Part shown: in pieces, positions 15,547 to 23,895 of the stretch
Layout of the letters: every line of letters begins with the position of its first letter
Position numbering within the stretch: the first letter of the stretch is position 1
NCBI RefSeq assembly: GCF_001509475.1
Contig: NZ_LLZG01000118.1
Span: forward strand, 1 to 64,000
Direction: 5' to 3'
Source: Streptomyces regalis
GTDB lineage: Bacteria; Actinomycetota; Actinomycetes; Streptomycetales; Streptomycetaceae
DNA: 64,000 nucleotides
Position numbers and translations under genes: made by a program
Notes under the pieces: model-generated
Database searches by the model: none
Seen by the model: the letters and a program-made list of their open reading frames with translations, nothing else
What the model was told of the DNA's origin: nothing

Positions 15547-16458
15547 TCAGGCGTTAGGCCGCGACCCCTCGGCGGCAGCTCGCCGCATCGCCTCCACCCG
15601 CTCCAACATCGGCATCGGATCCACCCCCACCGACCCGGGCAAAATCTCCGCGATCTTCTCCGGCGTCCACCCGCCGGAGGCATAAGCAGAGCGCAGCTCC
15701 CGCGGCTGAGCCCAAACCGCGATCTTCGCCCCCGCGACCGTGTACACCTGCCCCGTAACTCCCTGCTCCCGAGCAGGATCCGACAACAGGTAGACCACCA
15801 ACGCGGCCACGTCCTCCGGCTCCCCCATCTCCGCCAGCTCCGTAGGAACCCCGGCCGACATCCGCGTACGGGCAACAGGCGCCACCGCATTGGCAGTCAC
15901 CCCATACCGGTTCAAGCCCAGCGCAGCGCTCCGCACCAGCGAAATAACCCCACCCTTCGCCGCACTGTAATTCGCCTGCGAAACCGACCCTTGATGATTC
16001 CCACTGGTGAACCCGATCAAGGCCCCCGCCCCCTGCTTCCGCATCACCGCCGACGCGGCCCGGAACACCGTGAACGTCCCCTTCAGATGCGTGGCGACGA
16101 CCGGATCCCACTCCTCCTCGGTCATGTTGAACAGCATCCGCTCCCGCAGAATCCCGGCGACACACACGACCCCGTCGATCCGCCCGTAGGCCGACACCGC
16201 CGTATCCACGACCCGCTGCCCACCGGCCATCGTGGACACGTCGTCGGCCACGGCAACGGCCTCCCCGCCCGCCGCCTCGATCTCCTTGACCACGCCCTCG
16301 GCGACCTCGCTCGTGGGGGAGACCCCGTCCACGGACACCCCGTAGTCGTTGACGACCACCCGCGCACCCTCGGCCGCGGCCGCCAGCGCCACGGCTCGCC
16401 CTATCCCCCGCCCGGCACCCGTCACGGCGACGACCTTGCCTGCCAAGAAGTTCCCCAT
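15547..16458 (-). CDS. short-chain dehydrogenase, multifunctional-enzyme-2-like 3-hydroxyacyl-CoA dehydrogenase
   Basis: 303 residues. The NAD-binding motif VTGAGRGIGRAVALAAAAEG is at residue 12 onward, with CVAGILRERM (a variant of NNAG), the catalytic Ser in IGFTSGNHQG and YSAAKGG. The C-terminus extends about 50 residues past the usual SDR core (...VGVDPMPMLERVEAMRRAA), as in peroxisomal-MFE-2-like hydroxyacyl-CoA dehydrogenases. It would oxidise the 3-hydroxyacyl-CoA made by the hydratase. It is the first gene of the operon SDR - acyl-CoA dehydrogenase - (tnpB element) - alcohol dehydrogenase. An operator lies 24 bp before its start. Confidence 0.88.
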   Translation of the reverse strand: MGNFLAGKVVAVTGAGRGIGRAVALAAAAEGARVVVNDYGVSVDGVSPTSEVAEGVVKEIEAAGGEAVAVADDVSTMAGGQRVVDTAVSAYGRIDGVVCVAGILRERMLFNMTEEEWDPVVATHLKGTFTVFRAASAVMRKQGAGALIGFTSGNHQGSVSQANYSAAKGGVISLVRSAALGLNRYGVTANAVAPVARTRMSAGVPTELAEMGEPEDVAALVVYLLSDPAREQGVTGQVYTVAGAKIAVWAQPRELRSAYASGGWTPEKIAEILPGSVGVDPMPMLERVEAMRRAAAEGSRPNA

Positions 16459-16481
16459 GCCCCGGCCCCTTCCCGCAGCTT

Positions 16482-16496
16482 CTGACGGTCCGTTAG
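16482..16496. promoter_or_regulatory. TetR-type operator between divergent genes
   Basis: CTGACGGTCCGTTAG, one mismatch from the palindromic consensus CTGACGNTCCGTCAG. It lies in the 96-bp gap between the SDR (minus) and cyclase-family (plus) genes and could control both. A half-site CGTCAG also occurs at 16519-16524. Confidence 0.6.
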
Positions 16497-16554
16497 ATTC
16501 GAACTCGATTCTACGACCCGTCAGATACGTGAAGACAAGCCCCGGGGAGGACTC

Positions 16555-17481
16555 ATGTCACTGCCGGACGCGTTCCACGAGATCGCCAAACGCGTGAACA
16601 ACTGGGGCCGTTGGGGGGCGGACGACGAGATCGGCACCCTCAACCTGATCACCGACGAGGTGGTCCGCGAGGCGGTCACCTGCGTCCGCACCGGCCGCCG
16701 CGTCCCCCTCGCCCTGCCCCTGCAACAGGACGGCATACAGACCGGAATGATCCCCGGCCGCGTCAACCCCCTGCACGCCATGGTGCAGATCAACCAGGAG
16801 ATCTTCGGCCCGGGAACCGTCGCGTGCAGCGACGACGCCGTGACCATGGGGCTGCAGGCCGCGACCCACTGGGACGCGCTCACCCATGTCTCCCACTCGG
16901 GCCGGCTCTACAACGGCCGCCCCGCCGGCACCATCACCCCGCACGGCGGCGCCGAGTTCAGCGGCATCGACAAGGCGCGGCACATCGTCTCGCGGGGTGT
17001 ACTGCTGGACGTGGCACGCGCGCGTGGCGTCACACGGCTCGACGGCGGACACGCGGTCACACCGGAGGACCTGGAGGCAGCGGAGGAACTCGCGGGCACA
17101 CGCGTGCGCGCCGGCGACATCGTGCTCGTACGGACGGGACAGATCCAGGTCTTTCTCGCCGGCGACAAGCACGGGTACGGCTACCCCTCGCCCGGTCTGT
17201 CGATCCGTACGCCGGAGTGGTTCCACGCGCGCGATGTGGCGGCCGTGGCGAACGACACCCTCACATTTGAGATCTTTCCACCCGAGGTGGAGGATCTGTG
17301 GCTGCCCGTGCATGCGCTCGATTTGGTGGAAATGGGGATGCTTCAGGGCCAGAACTGGAATCTCGAAGAGTTGTCCACAGCCTGTGGACAAGAGGGTCGC
17401 TATACGTTCCTGCTGTCGGCGATGCCCGAGCCCTTCGTCGGCGGTACGGGATCCCCCGTGGCACCCGTGGCCGTGCTCTGA
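16555..17481 (+). CDS. cyclase family protein (kynurenine formamidase-like metal hydrolase)
   Basis: 308 residues. The metal-binding segment AATHWDALTHVSHSGRLYNG (about 102-121) corresponds to the HxGTHxD region of the putative-cyclase superfamily, and the later LVRTGQ and ...SIRTPEWFHARDVAAVANDT... regions are typical. Related proteins are Zn- or Mn-dependent amide, lactone or ester hydrolases and polyketide cyclase-like enzymes. GGGAGGA precedes the ATG. It is divergent from the SDR across a shared operator, so it probably acts in the same pathway, for example in ring opening or thioester/lactone hydrolysis. That role is inference. Confidence 0.85.
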   Translation: MSLPDAFHEIAKRVNNWGRWGADDEIGTLNLITDEVVREAVTCVRTGRRVPLALPLQQDGIQTGMIPGRVNPLHAMVQINQEIFGPGTVACSDDAVTMGLQAATHWDALTHVSHSGRLYNGRPAGTITPHGGAEFSGIDKARHIVSRGVLLDVARARGVTRLDGGHAVTPEDLEAAEELAGTRVRAGDIVLVRTGQIQVFLAGDKHGYGYPSPGLSIRTPEWFHARDVAAVANDTLTFEIFPPEVEDLWLPVHALDLVEMGMLQGQNWNLEELSTACGQEGRYTFLLSAMPEPFVGGTGSPVAPVAVL

Positions 17482-17848
17482 CGAGGTCGGCTGGCGGCGC
17501 GGCAGTGATCGCCCCGAGCACGGCACCACGCGCCGCCATCCGACTCCGGCGTACCCGCCCCGGCTCTCCGGGCCCTGAAGAGAACCGACGCCGAATCACG
17601 ACCCACACTCGGCGAGGGCCTCCGTCACCGAAGCCCTCGTCGTCCCCTCGCGGCGAATCGCTGACCACAAGCGTGATCAACCGGACACTCGGCGTCAACA
17701 CCCACTCGGGGATTTGTTACTTACGCCCTATTTACAGAAGGCGCGCACAGAAGCATGCCCGGGCGCACTGACGCTCACCGGGACAAGGGCGACAGCGCTT
17801 TCTGCAACCATGCACCGAACCCGGCGCACTTGGCATGCCGTGCGCCCG
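17482..17848. other. intergenic region, 3' ends of convergent genes
   Basis: About 370 bp between the cyclase stop and the ATP-binding-protein stop. A few frames are open on both strands but none has a plausible start or domain. No confident terminator, though several short GC-rich inverted repeats occur. Nothing else seen. Confidence 0.5.
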
Positions 17849-18325
17849 TCACACCGCTTCGTACGCGAGCCCCTCGTACGCCGACGCCCCGCTCCCGTAG
17901 GCGGAGGCGGAACCCTCCGACTCCGCGTCGCGGTCCAGTTCGCACCAGATCCGCTTGCCGGCACCCTCGCAGCTCCATCCCCACCGGTCCGCGAGGCCGT
18001 CGACCAGCGCGAGGCCGCGGCCGCCGGTCGCGTCGCCGTCGACACACCGGGGAACGGGGGCGCGGTCACTGCGGTCGGCGACCTCCAGCCGTACGGTGGC
18101 GGACTCCTCGGCCACGCCCGGCAGGGACAGTCGCAGCACGGCCGGACAACCGGTGTGCACCACGGCGTTGGTGACCAGTTCGGAGACGAGCAGGATCAGT
18201 GTCTCGGCGAGCGGTTCGTCGACCTCTATCCCGGACCCGGCAAGCCGCGAGCGGGCCCACCGCCGGGCTCGCCCCACCTCAGCGGGGTCGGGCCGGATCT
18301 CCAGCTGCACTTGAAGCACCTGCAC
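17849..18325 (-). CDS. ATP-binding anti-sigma/regulatory kinase-like protein (RsbW type)
   Basis: 158 residues, GHKL ATPase fold of HATPase_c_2 type. The N box is SELVTNAVVHTG (about 48-59), the G1 region LEVADRSDRAPV (about 80-91) and the G2 region GGRGLALVDGLADRWG (about 101-116). Proteins of this size in Streptomyces are anti-sigma factors or partners of STAS proteins; an STAS gene lies at 23.2 kb but is not adjacent. The GTG at 18325 is used. The C-terminal 25 residues are Gly/Ser/Ala/Tyr-rich and probably disordered. Confidence 0.87.
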   Translation of the reverse strand: MQVLQVQLEIRPDPAEVGRARRWARSRLAGSGIEVDEPLAETLILLVSELVTNAVVHTGCPAVLRLSLPGVAEESATVRLEVADRSDRAPVPRCVDGDATGGRGLALVDGLADRWGWSCEGAGKRIWCELDRDAESEGSASAYGSGASAYEGLAYEAV

Positions 18326-18818
18326 CGCTCACACCATCCGAACCGGCGGACAATTGACCCCGCGCCTCACGAGGGCCACGATCCTAGCCATTCTTTTCAT
18401 GGCCAGAACAATGGCCAAAGCCAGGGTCACGGAACGTGAATCCCTTAGCTGACAGCATGGTTGACGTACAGTCACCCCAACAAGCGCTTCGGGCATATTC
18501 CAGCGCGAAGGAGTACCCCTGCGGCATACTGTGCGACGCTTGTTGCGGGGAGTCGAACAGGCGGGGACAGAGGGCCTTCCCGCCCTGCGAGCACTGGCGC
18601 GCACCGCCGGATCCGGTGCCGCCTCAAGGGCAACTCCGGCATGGCTCGTGCTCGGAACCACTCGCATCTCACACAAGGTACCGGAGCGGGCAGTCGACTC
18701 CAGGCCGTGACGAGTCACGCGTAGGACACAACCCGATATCAACGCTCCGTAATTCCGGTATGCCACAATCCGCGACATCCGCGCGGGCGCCGCCGGCGAC
18801 GCCGCAGACCAGGCGGTC
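18326..18818. other. intergenic region with a possible short unrecognised gene
   Basis: About 490 bp. On the plus strand a frame from GTG 18531 to TGA 18710 (59 codons, VRRLLRGVEQAGTEGLPALR...) follows GAAGGAG at 18507-18513. A TTGACG box lies at 18461. The frame reads like protein (RALARTAGSG), but third-position GC is low for this genome and the spacing to the ribosome site is long, so I do not call it a gene. The rest shows nothing recognisable. Confidence 0.35.
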
Positions 18819-19697
18819 TTAGATCGGCTGTGCGAGAAGTTCGGCGGCCAGATTCTCCTCACTCTCTGTAGCATCGCCCGCACGGTGGGTCCGCACCCAT
18901 GCGCGCTTCAGATGCAGGTGGACCTCGAACTCCCAGGTGAATCCCATGCCGCCGTGCACCTGAAGACAGTCGCGGGCCCCGCGCACGGCGGCCTCGTCGG
19001 CGAGCAGCCGGGCGGTGTCGATGTCCGCCGGGTCGGCGGTGACGGCCGCGGCGTAGACGGCGGCGCGGGCGGTCTCCGTCCGCACCAGCATCTCCGCGCA
19101 CAGGTGTTTCACCGCCTGGAAGCCCCCGATCGGCTGCCCGAACTGCTCGCGGGCCCGGGCGTGTTGCACGGCCAGCTCGCACGCGCGCGTGGCGCTGCCG
19201 AGTTGCTCGGCGGCGGTGAGGAGTACGGCGACGGGGTCCACGCCACGGGCCACGGGAACCCGGTGCAGGGGCGTCAGGGGATCGACCGACCGCAGCGGTA
19301 CGGCCCCCGCCGCGTCCCCCCGTACGACGTCCGCCGCCGCGAGCCACTCCACCAGCCCGCACGCGCCGACGTCCGCCACGACCGTCTCCCCGGTGGCCGC
19401 GCCCGGCACCTCCGCCGCCGCGAGATGCGTGGCCATCAAGGGCCCGGGCAGCAGCGTCCGCCCCGCCTCCTCGAAGGCCAACACCGCCTCGGGCAGCCCG
19501 AGTCCGACCCCGCCCTGCACCTCCGGGAGCCGTAGCGCGAAGAATCCGACCGCGCCGAGTTCCCGCCACAGCGCCCGGTCCAGGCAGCCGGGCGCGTCGA
19601 CGGCGGCCCGCAGCTCCTCCCGGCCGAAGCGCCGCGCCAGCAGCTCCCGCACACCGCCTTGCAACGCCCGCTGGTCCTCGGTCAGTTGGAACCGCAT
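18819..19697 (-). CDS. acyl-CoA dehydrogenase, short subunit of a heteromeric pair
   Basis: 292 residues, about 90 shorter than a standard family member. It keeps the N-terminal helical domain (MRFQLTEDQRALQGGVRELL) and the C-terminal domain (REQFGQPIGGFQAVKHLCAE; HGGMGFTWEFEVHLHLKRA), but the middle beta domain is reduced. This is the pattern of the smaller subunits of alpha2beta2 acyl-CoA dehydrogenases such as mycobacterial FadE28/ChsE-type partners. Its gene starts 4 bp after the stop of the 377-residue partner, so the two are made together. Expected to oxidise bulky CoA esters only as a complex. Confidence 0.87.
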   Translation of the reverse strand: MRFQLTEDQRALQGGVRELLARRFGREELRAAVDAPGCLDRALWRELGAVGFFALRLPEVQGGVGLGLPEAVLAFEEAGRTLLPGPLMATHLAAAEVPGAATGETVVADVGACGLVEWLAAADVVRGDAAGAVPLRSVDPLTPLHRVPVARGVDPVAVLLTAAEQLGSATRACELAVQHARAREQFGQPIGGFQAVKHLCAEMLVRTETARAAVYAAAVTADPADIDTARLLADEAAVRGARDCLQVHGGMGFTWEFEVHLHLKRAWVRTHRAGDATESEENLAAELLAQPI

Positions 19698-19700
19698 CCG

Positions 19701-20834
19701 TCACCGCCCCTTCGGCAGCCCGAGGATCCGCTCGGCCACGATGTTCCGCTGGATCTGCGAGGTGCCGGCCGCGATGGTGTACGACAGCGAGGACAGCCGG
19801 TCGAGCACCCACGGCCGGTCCAGGTCCAGCGAGTCGGGGCCCCATACGTCGGCGGCGGCGTCGTAGAGCTCCTGCCGGGCATGCGAATACCTCAGTTTGA
19901 AAACCGAACCCCCGACCCCGGGCACCCCACCGGTCCGTTCGGCCTCACTCACGTTCCATTGCGTCAGCCGCCACAGCGCCCGGAACTCCGCGTTCAGCCG
20001 CCCCAGCCTCCGCCGCAGCACCGGATCGTCCCAGCGCCCGTTCTTGCGCGCCTCACCGGCGAGTTCGCGCAGTACGCGACGGCATGCGACGACCTCGCCC
20101 ACGAAGGCCGTGCCGCGCTCGAAGGACAGGGTCACCATCGTCACGCGCCAGCCGTCGTTCTCGTCCCCGACCCGGTTGGCGACCGGCACCCGCACCTCGT
20201 CGAGGAACACCTCGGCGAACTCGGCCGACCCGGCAAGGGTCTTCAGCGGCCGTACGGTGATGCCCGGCGCGTCCATGGGCATGGCCAGCCAGCTGATGCC
20301 GCGGTGCTTGGGTGCCTCGGGGTCGGTGCGCACCAACAGCTCGCACCAGTCGGCCACTTCGGCATGGGAGGTCCAGATCTTGGAGCCGCTCACCACGTAG
20401 TCGTCGCCGTCCCTACGCGCGCGTGTGCGCAGCGCCGCGAGGTCGGATCCGGCGTCCGGTTCGCTGAAGCCCTGGCACCAGACCTCCTCCCCGCGCAGGA
20501 TCGGCGGCAGCCAGCGCGCCCGCTGTTCGGGGGTTCCCTCGGCGGCGATGGTCGGCCCCGCGTGAAGCAGCCCGACGAAGCCCGCCCCCACATAGGGCGC
20601 GCCGGCCTTCTCGGTCTCCTCCAGGAAGATCAGCCGCATGGTCGGGGACGCGTCCCAGTGGACGTCGGCGTACCCGGCGTCATGCAGCCTGCGCTGCCAG
20701 CCGAGGTCGTAGGCGCGGCGCCCGGGCCAGTCGTCGGGGGAGGGCTTCGGCGGGAGCACCGGAAGGACCTTGCCCAGCCACTCTCGCAACCGCGCCCGGA
20801 ACTCCTGCTCCTCGGGCGTGTACGTGAGGTCCAT
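19701..20834 (-). CDS. acyl-CoA dehydrogenase, large subunit of a heteromeric pair
   Basis: 377 residues. WCQGFSEPDAGSDLAALRTR and VVSGSKIWTSHAEVADWCEL form the FAD/substrate loops, and the C-terminal end is AAGTSQIQRNIVAERILGLP. It resembles FadE29-type subunits. It is first in a two-gene operon with the short subunit downstream. The operator at 20846-20860 sits 12 bp before its start. It shares a 124-bp divergent promoter region with the acyl-CoA ligase, linking substrate activation and the first oxidation step. Confidence 0.9.
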   Translation of the reverse strand: MDLTYTPEEQEFRARLREWLGKVLPVLPPKPSPDDWPGRRAYDLGWQRRLHDAGYADVHWDASPTMRLIFLEETEKAGAPYVGAGFVGLLHAGPTIAAEGTPEQRARWLPPILRGEEVWCQGFSEPDAGSDLAALRTRARRDGDDYVVSGSKIWTSHAEVADWCELLVRTDPEAPKHRGISWLAMPMDAPGITVRPLKTLAGSAEFAEVFLDEVRVPVANRVGDENDGWRVTMVTLSFERGTAFVGEVVACRRVLRELAGEARKNGRWDDPVLRRRLGRLNAEFRALWRLTQWNVSEAERTGGVPGVGGSVFKLRYSHARQELYDAAADVWGPDSLDLDRPWVLDRLSSLSYTIAAGTSQIQRNIVAERILGLPKGR

Positions 20835-20845
20835 CCATCACCTGC

Positions 20846-20860
20846 CTGACGATCCGTCAG
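20846..20860. promoter_or_regulatory. TetR-type operator
   Basis: CTGACGATCCGTCAG, a perfect 6-3-6 palindrome placed 12 bp upstream of the acyl-CoA dehydrogenase large-subunit gene. Confidence 0.65.
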
Positions 20861-20929
20861 ATTCACCAGCAGGCTAGCCCCCGCACCCCTGGACCGACAA
20901 GGCGCCGAGCCCTACGCTCTCCGCACGAT

Positions 20930-20944
20930 CTGACGTTCCGTCAG
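20930..20944. promoter_or_regulatory. TetR-type operator
   Basis: CTGACGTTCCGTCAG, a perfect palindrome 15 bp upstream of the GTG start of the acyl-CoA ligase. With 20846-20860 it controls the divergent pair from both sides. Confidence 0.65.
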
Positions 20945-20958
20945 CCGAAGGGGTCGCC

Positions 20959-22464
20959 GTGAACGACACCGCACACGCCCTGAGTTCCTCGCCCACACTC
21001 TGGGAACTGGTCACCCGCCGCGCCGAGCTGACCCCCGACCGCCCCGTCCTCCTCCAGGACGAGCGCTCCCTGTCCTTCGGCGGCCTACGCGCGCGTGCCG
21101 AGCGCGTGGCGGCCGGCCTGTACGGCATGGGCGTGCGCCCCGGCACGGTCGTCGCCTGGCAGCTGCCCACCCGCATCGAGACGGCCCTGCTCTCCTTCGC
21201 GCTGGCCCGCCTGGGCGCCGTACAGTCGCCGGTCATCCCGTTCTACCGGGACCGCGAAGTCGGCTTCGCGCTGCGGGAGTCGAAGGCGGAGTTCTTCGCG
21301 GTGCCGGGTGAGTGGCGAGGCTTCGACCACACGGAGATGGCGCGGAGGCTGGGCGCGAAGGGGGTCTTCGAGGCGTACGACAGCCTGCCCGACGGCGATC
21401 CGTCGGTGCTGCCCCCGCCGCCCGCCGAGGGCACCTCGGTGCGCTGGATCTACTGGACCTCGGGGACGACCTCCGACCCCAAGGGCGTCCTGCACACCGA
21501 CCGTTCACTGATCGCGGGCGGCTCGTGCCTGGCGCATGCGCTGCGTCCGACCGCCGACGACGTGGGGTCGATCGCCTTCCCGTACGCGCACATAGGCGGG
21601 CCGGACTACATGGTGATGCTGCTGGTGTACGGCTTCCCCGCGGTGATGTTCGAGCAGTTCGCGCTGCCGGACGCGCTGGCGGCGTACCGCGGGCACGGCG
21701 TGACGATCGCCGGCGGGTCGACGGCCTTCTACTCGATGTTCCTGGCCGAGCACCGCAAGGAGCCGGACGGCCAGAAGGTCGTCCCCTCGCTGCGGCTGCT
21801 GGCGGGCGGCGGGGCGCCGAAGCCGCCGGAGCTGTATCACGCCGTGGTCCGCGAGATGGGGGTGCAGCTCACACACGGATACGGCATGACCGAGGTGCCG
21901 ATGATCACGATGGGGGCGCCGGACGACACGGCGGAGAACCTGGCGACCACGGAGGGGCGGCCGCCGCGGGAGATGGAGATCCGGATCGTTCAGGGGGAGG
22001 TGCGACTGCGCGGGGAGGCGGTGTGCCGGGGATATCTGGATCCCGCGCAGACGGCGGCGGCCTTCGACGAGGAGGGGTTCCTGCGGACCGGTGACCTCGG
22101 GTATCTGACGGACAGCGGGCATCTGGTGCTGACCGGCCGCCTCAAGGACGTGATCATCCGCAAGGGCGAGAACGTCTCGGCGAAGGAGATCGAGGACCTG
22201 CTGCACCGGCATCCGGCGGTCGGGGACGTGGCGGTGATCGGGCTGCCGGACGCGGAGCGCGGGGAACGGGTCTGCGCGGTCGTGGAACAGCCGGCCGGCG
22301 CCAGGAAACCGACTCTGGAGGAGCTGACGTCGTATCTGCGCGGGGAAGGGCTGTCGACGCACAAGCTGCCGGAGCAGCTGGAGGTGGTGGACGCCCTTCC
22401 GCGCAACGAGACCCTGCGGAAGGTGCTCAAGTACAAGCTCAGGGAGCGCTTCTCGGGGACGTAG
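20959..22464 (+). CDS. AMP-forming acyl-CoA ligase (cyclohexanecarboxylate-CoA ligase-like)
   Basis: 501 residues of the ANL superfamily. The P-loop is IYWTSGTTSDPKGVLHT (about 160-176), followed by HGYGMTEVPM, TGDLG, GRLKDVIIRKGENVSAKEIE and the C-terminal region PRNETLRKVLKYKL with the catalytic Lys. It would adenylate a carboxylic acid and transfer it to CoA. The GTG at 20959 follows GAAGGGG. Neighbouring heteromeric dehydrogenase genes and shared operators point to activation of a bulky or alicyclic acid rather than a simple fatty acid; the exact substrate is unknown. It ends 18 bp before the convergent EF-hand gene. Confidence 0.9.
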   Translation: MNDTAHALSSSPTLWELVTRRAELTPDRPVLLQDERSLSFGGLRARAERVAAGLYGMGVRPGTVVAWQLPTRIETALLSFALARLGAVQSPVIPFYRDREVGFALRESKAEFFAVPGEWRGFDHTEMARRLGAKGVFEAYDSLPDGDPSVLPPPPAEGTSVRWIYWTSGTTSDPKGVLHTDRSLIAGGSCLAHALRPTADDVGSIAFPYAHIGGPDYMVMLLVYGFPAVMFEQFALPDALAAYRGHGVTIAGGSTAFYSMFLAEHRKEPDGQKVVPSLRLLAGGGAPKPPELYHAVVREMGVQLTHGYGMTEVPMITMGAPDDTAENLATTEGRPPREMEIRIVQGEVRLRGEAVCRGYLDPAQTAAAFDEEGFLRTGDLGYLTDSGHLVLTGRLKDVIIRKGENVSAKEIEDLLHRHPAVGDVAVIGLPDAERGERVCAVVEQPAGARKPTLEELTSYLRGEGLSTHKLPEQLEVVDALPRNETLRKVLKYKLRERFSGT

Positions 22465-22482
22465 GGACCAGCGGTGCCCATC

Positions 22483-22995
22483 TCACTCGGGCACGGTGAA
22501 GTAGCGGGCGAACGCGGTCACGACCTCGCCCTCGGCCACCTTGCCGTCGCTGTCCGCGTCGAGCGTGGCGGCGGCCGCCCGGGCGATGTCCTGCTGCACG
22601 CCGAGGCAGACGAGCACGCGCGCGGTGTCGGCGACGGTGGCGGATCCGTCGCCGTCGGAGTCGGCCACGGCGAGGGCGGCGTGCAGGAAGGGGCGGGCGA
22701 TCTCGGCGAACCGGTCCGGGTTGTCCCGCAGCCGCTTGACCGCGCCGTTCACGAACTCCTCGCGCGTGATGCGCTGGTCGCCGTCCCGGTCCGCGATCCC
22801 GGCCATGCCCTGCCAGAACGCCTCCGCACCGATGTACAGGGCCTGGCCCTTGTCGGACCGGGCAGTGGTACCGAACTCCGCGAGCAGCGCCTTGGCCGCC
22901 GCGCTGAAGTCCTCCCGGTCGATGTAGCCGTTGCCGTCCTGGTCGAAGGTGGCGAACCGGCCGGCAATCCTGCGCTCGTACTCGCTGCTGACCAT
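22483..22995 (-). CDS. EF-hand calcium-binding protein (calerythrin/CalD-like)
   Basis: 170 residues with four recognisable EF-hand loops: DQDGNGYIDRED (about 18-29), DRDGDQRITREE (about 69-80), DSDGDGSATVAD (about 112-123) and DADSDGKVAEGE (about 146-157). Spacing and size match the calerythrin / sarcoplasmic-calcium-binding group of actinobacteria, soluble calcium buffers or sensors. Loops 1, 2 and 4 end in an acidic residue at position 12. Loop 3 ends in Asp and has Ala-Thr where other loops have Tyr/Arg-Ile, so it may bind weakly. No signal peptide. Confidence 0.9.
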   Translation of the reverse strand: MVSSEYERRIAGRFATFDQDGNGYIDREDFSAAAKALLAEFGTTARSDKGQALYIGAEAFWQGMAGIADRDGDQRITREEFVNGAVKRLRDNPDRFAEIARPFLHAALAVADSDGDGSATVADTARVLVCLGVQQDIARAAAATLDADSDGKVAEGEVVTAFARYFTVPE

Positions 22996-23157
22996 GTCTT
23001 ATCGGGCCGCCTTACGTCACGTGGGGTGCATCTCGCACGGAGCGTACGACGCCGGGGGCCGTCCGGGCGCGGGAAAGCGGCGGTTGTGCCAAGACCGGGG
23101 GAATTTTGGGACAACGGTGTGGCACTTCGAGGGCTGGGTCGCCGCGGCCGTGAACGG

Positions 23158-23538
23158 TCAGGCGGACAGTGGCCGGGCGTCGGCCGCGACCGCCGCCGCG
23201 ACGTCCGGGTAGACCTCGAAGAGCCGACGTACGCCCAGCGCGCCCAGGACCCGGTTGACGTGCGACCCGTCCGCCGCGCCCTGCGCCGGGAGTATCAGCC
23301 GCAGGCTGCCCTGGCAGGAGCGGATGAGGCGGCGGGCGGCGATGAGCACGCCGACGCCGCTGGAGTCGCAGAACAAGACCTCGGAGAGGTCGAGGACGAG
23401 GCTGTGGCGCCCCTCGGCCACCACGTCATGGATGTGCTGACGCATCACCGGCGAGGTCACCAGATCCAGCTCGCCGGACACCTGGAGCACAGCCCAGTCG
23501 CCTCGCTCGCCGCCGGTCACTTTCAACGTCACCACCAC
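23158..23538 (-). CDS. STAS-domain anti-sigma factor antagonist
   Basis: 126 residues, one STAS domain. LDLSEVLFCDSSGVGVLIAA (about 49-68) contains the conserved Ser pair whose phosphorylation by an RsbW-type kinase normally switches binding. VLQVSGELDLVTSP is the first strand. When dephosphorylated such proteins free a sigma factor by capturing its anti-sigma factor. A candidate kinase (RsbW-like) is encoded 5 kb away at 17849-18325, not in the same operon. Monocistronic here. Confidence 0.9.
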   Translation of the reverse strand: MVVTLKVTGGERGDWAVLQVSGELDLVTSPVMRQHIHDVVAEGRHSLVLDLSEVLFCDSSGVGVLIAARRLIRSCQGSLRLILPAQGAADGSHVNRVLGALGVRRLFEVYPDVAAAVAADARPLSA

Positions 23539-23895
23539 GCCCCTCGCAAGCCGAAACGGAAGCGATTCCTACGCTTCCTTGCAGCGCGGCTGCCCAGCGG
23601 CTGTTCCCTGAAACACCTTCCTGAAAACGGTGACCGATCAGAAGAGGCTTGTTTCAATCGCATTCGATCCTGTTCGATCGGTTCCGATCGCACGGTGCCC
23701 GGGTAACCGAGCGACTGCAAGGCCGCATGCAAGTCGAGTCAAGGAAGTACAAGATAGAACTAGCTCCACTACCACCCACTGCTCGTCGAGGGGCGCACAT
23801 TGCGACAAAGGGGCGTGCGCTGTCAGACGTGCCGACTACATTCGGGGAGAAGGTGGACGCACGCTGGACAGGGACGGACCGGTGAGGGGGGCCGT
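23539..23895. promoter_or_regulatory. upstream region of the ECF sigma operon with a perfect palindrome
   Basis: About 360 bp between the divergent STAS and sigma-factor genes. It contains CGATCGGTTCCGATCG at 23675-23690 (7-bp arms, 2-bp centre), within a stretch unusually rich in CGATC/CGATT. The palindrome is a candidate operator. A later GCCGACTACATTCGG at about 23830 could include a -10 box. Confidence 0.45.

Noticed and set aside
16511..16524. Second CTGACG-type operator beside the site at 16482
   Set aside because: Only the right half (CGTCAG) matches; the left half does not fit the spacing.
17714..18439. 241-codon plus-strand frame over the ATP-binding protein gene
   Set aside because: Opposite to a clear GHKL-domain gene; composition is that of an antisense shadow.
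18531..18710. 59-codon ORF starting VRRLLRGVEQ
   Set aside because: Plausible peptide but atypical third-position composition and poor ribosome-site spacing; left as a note only.
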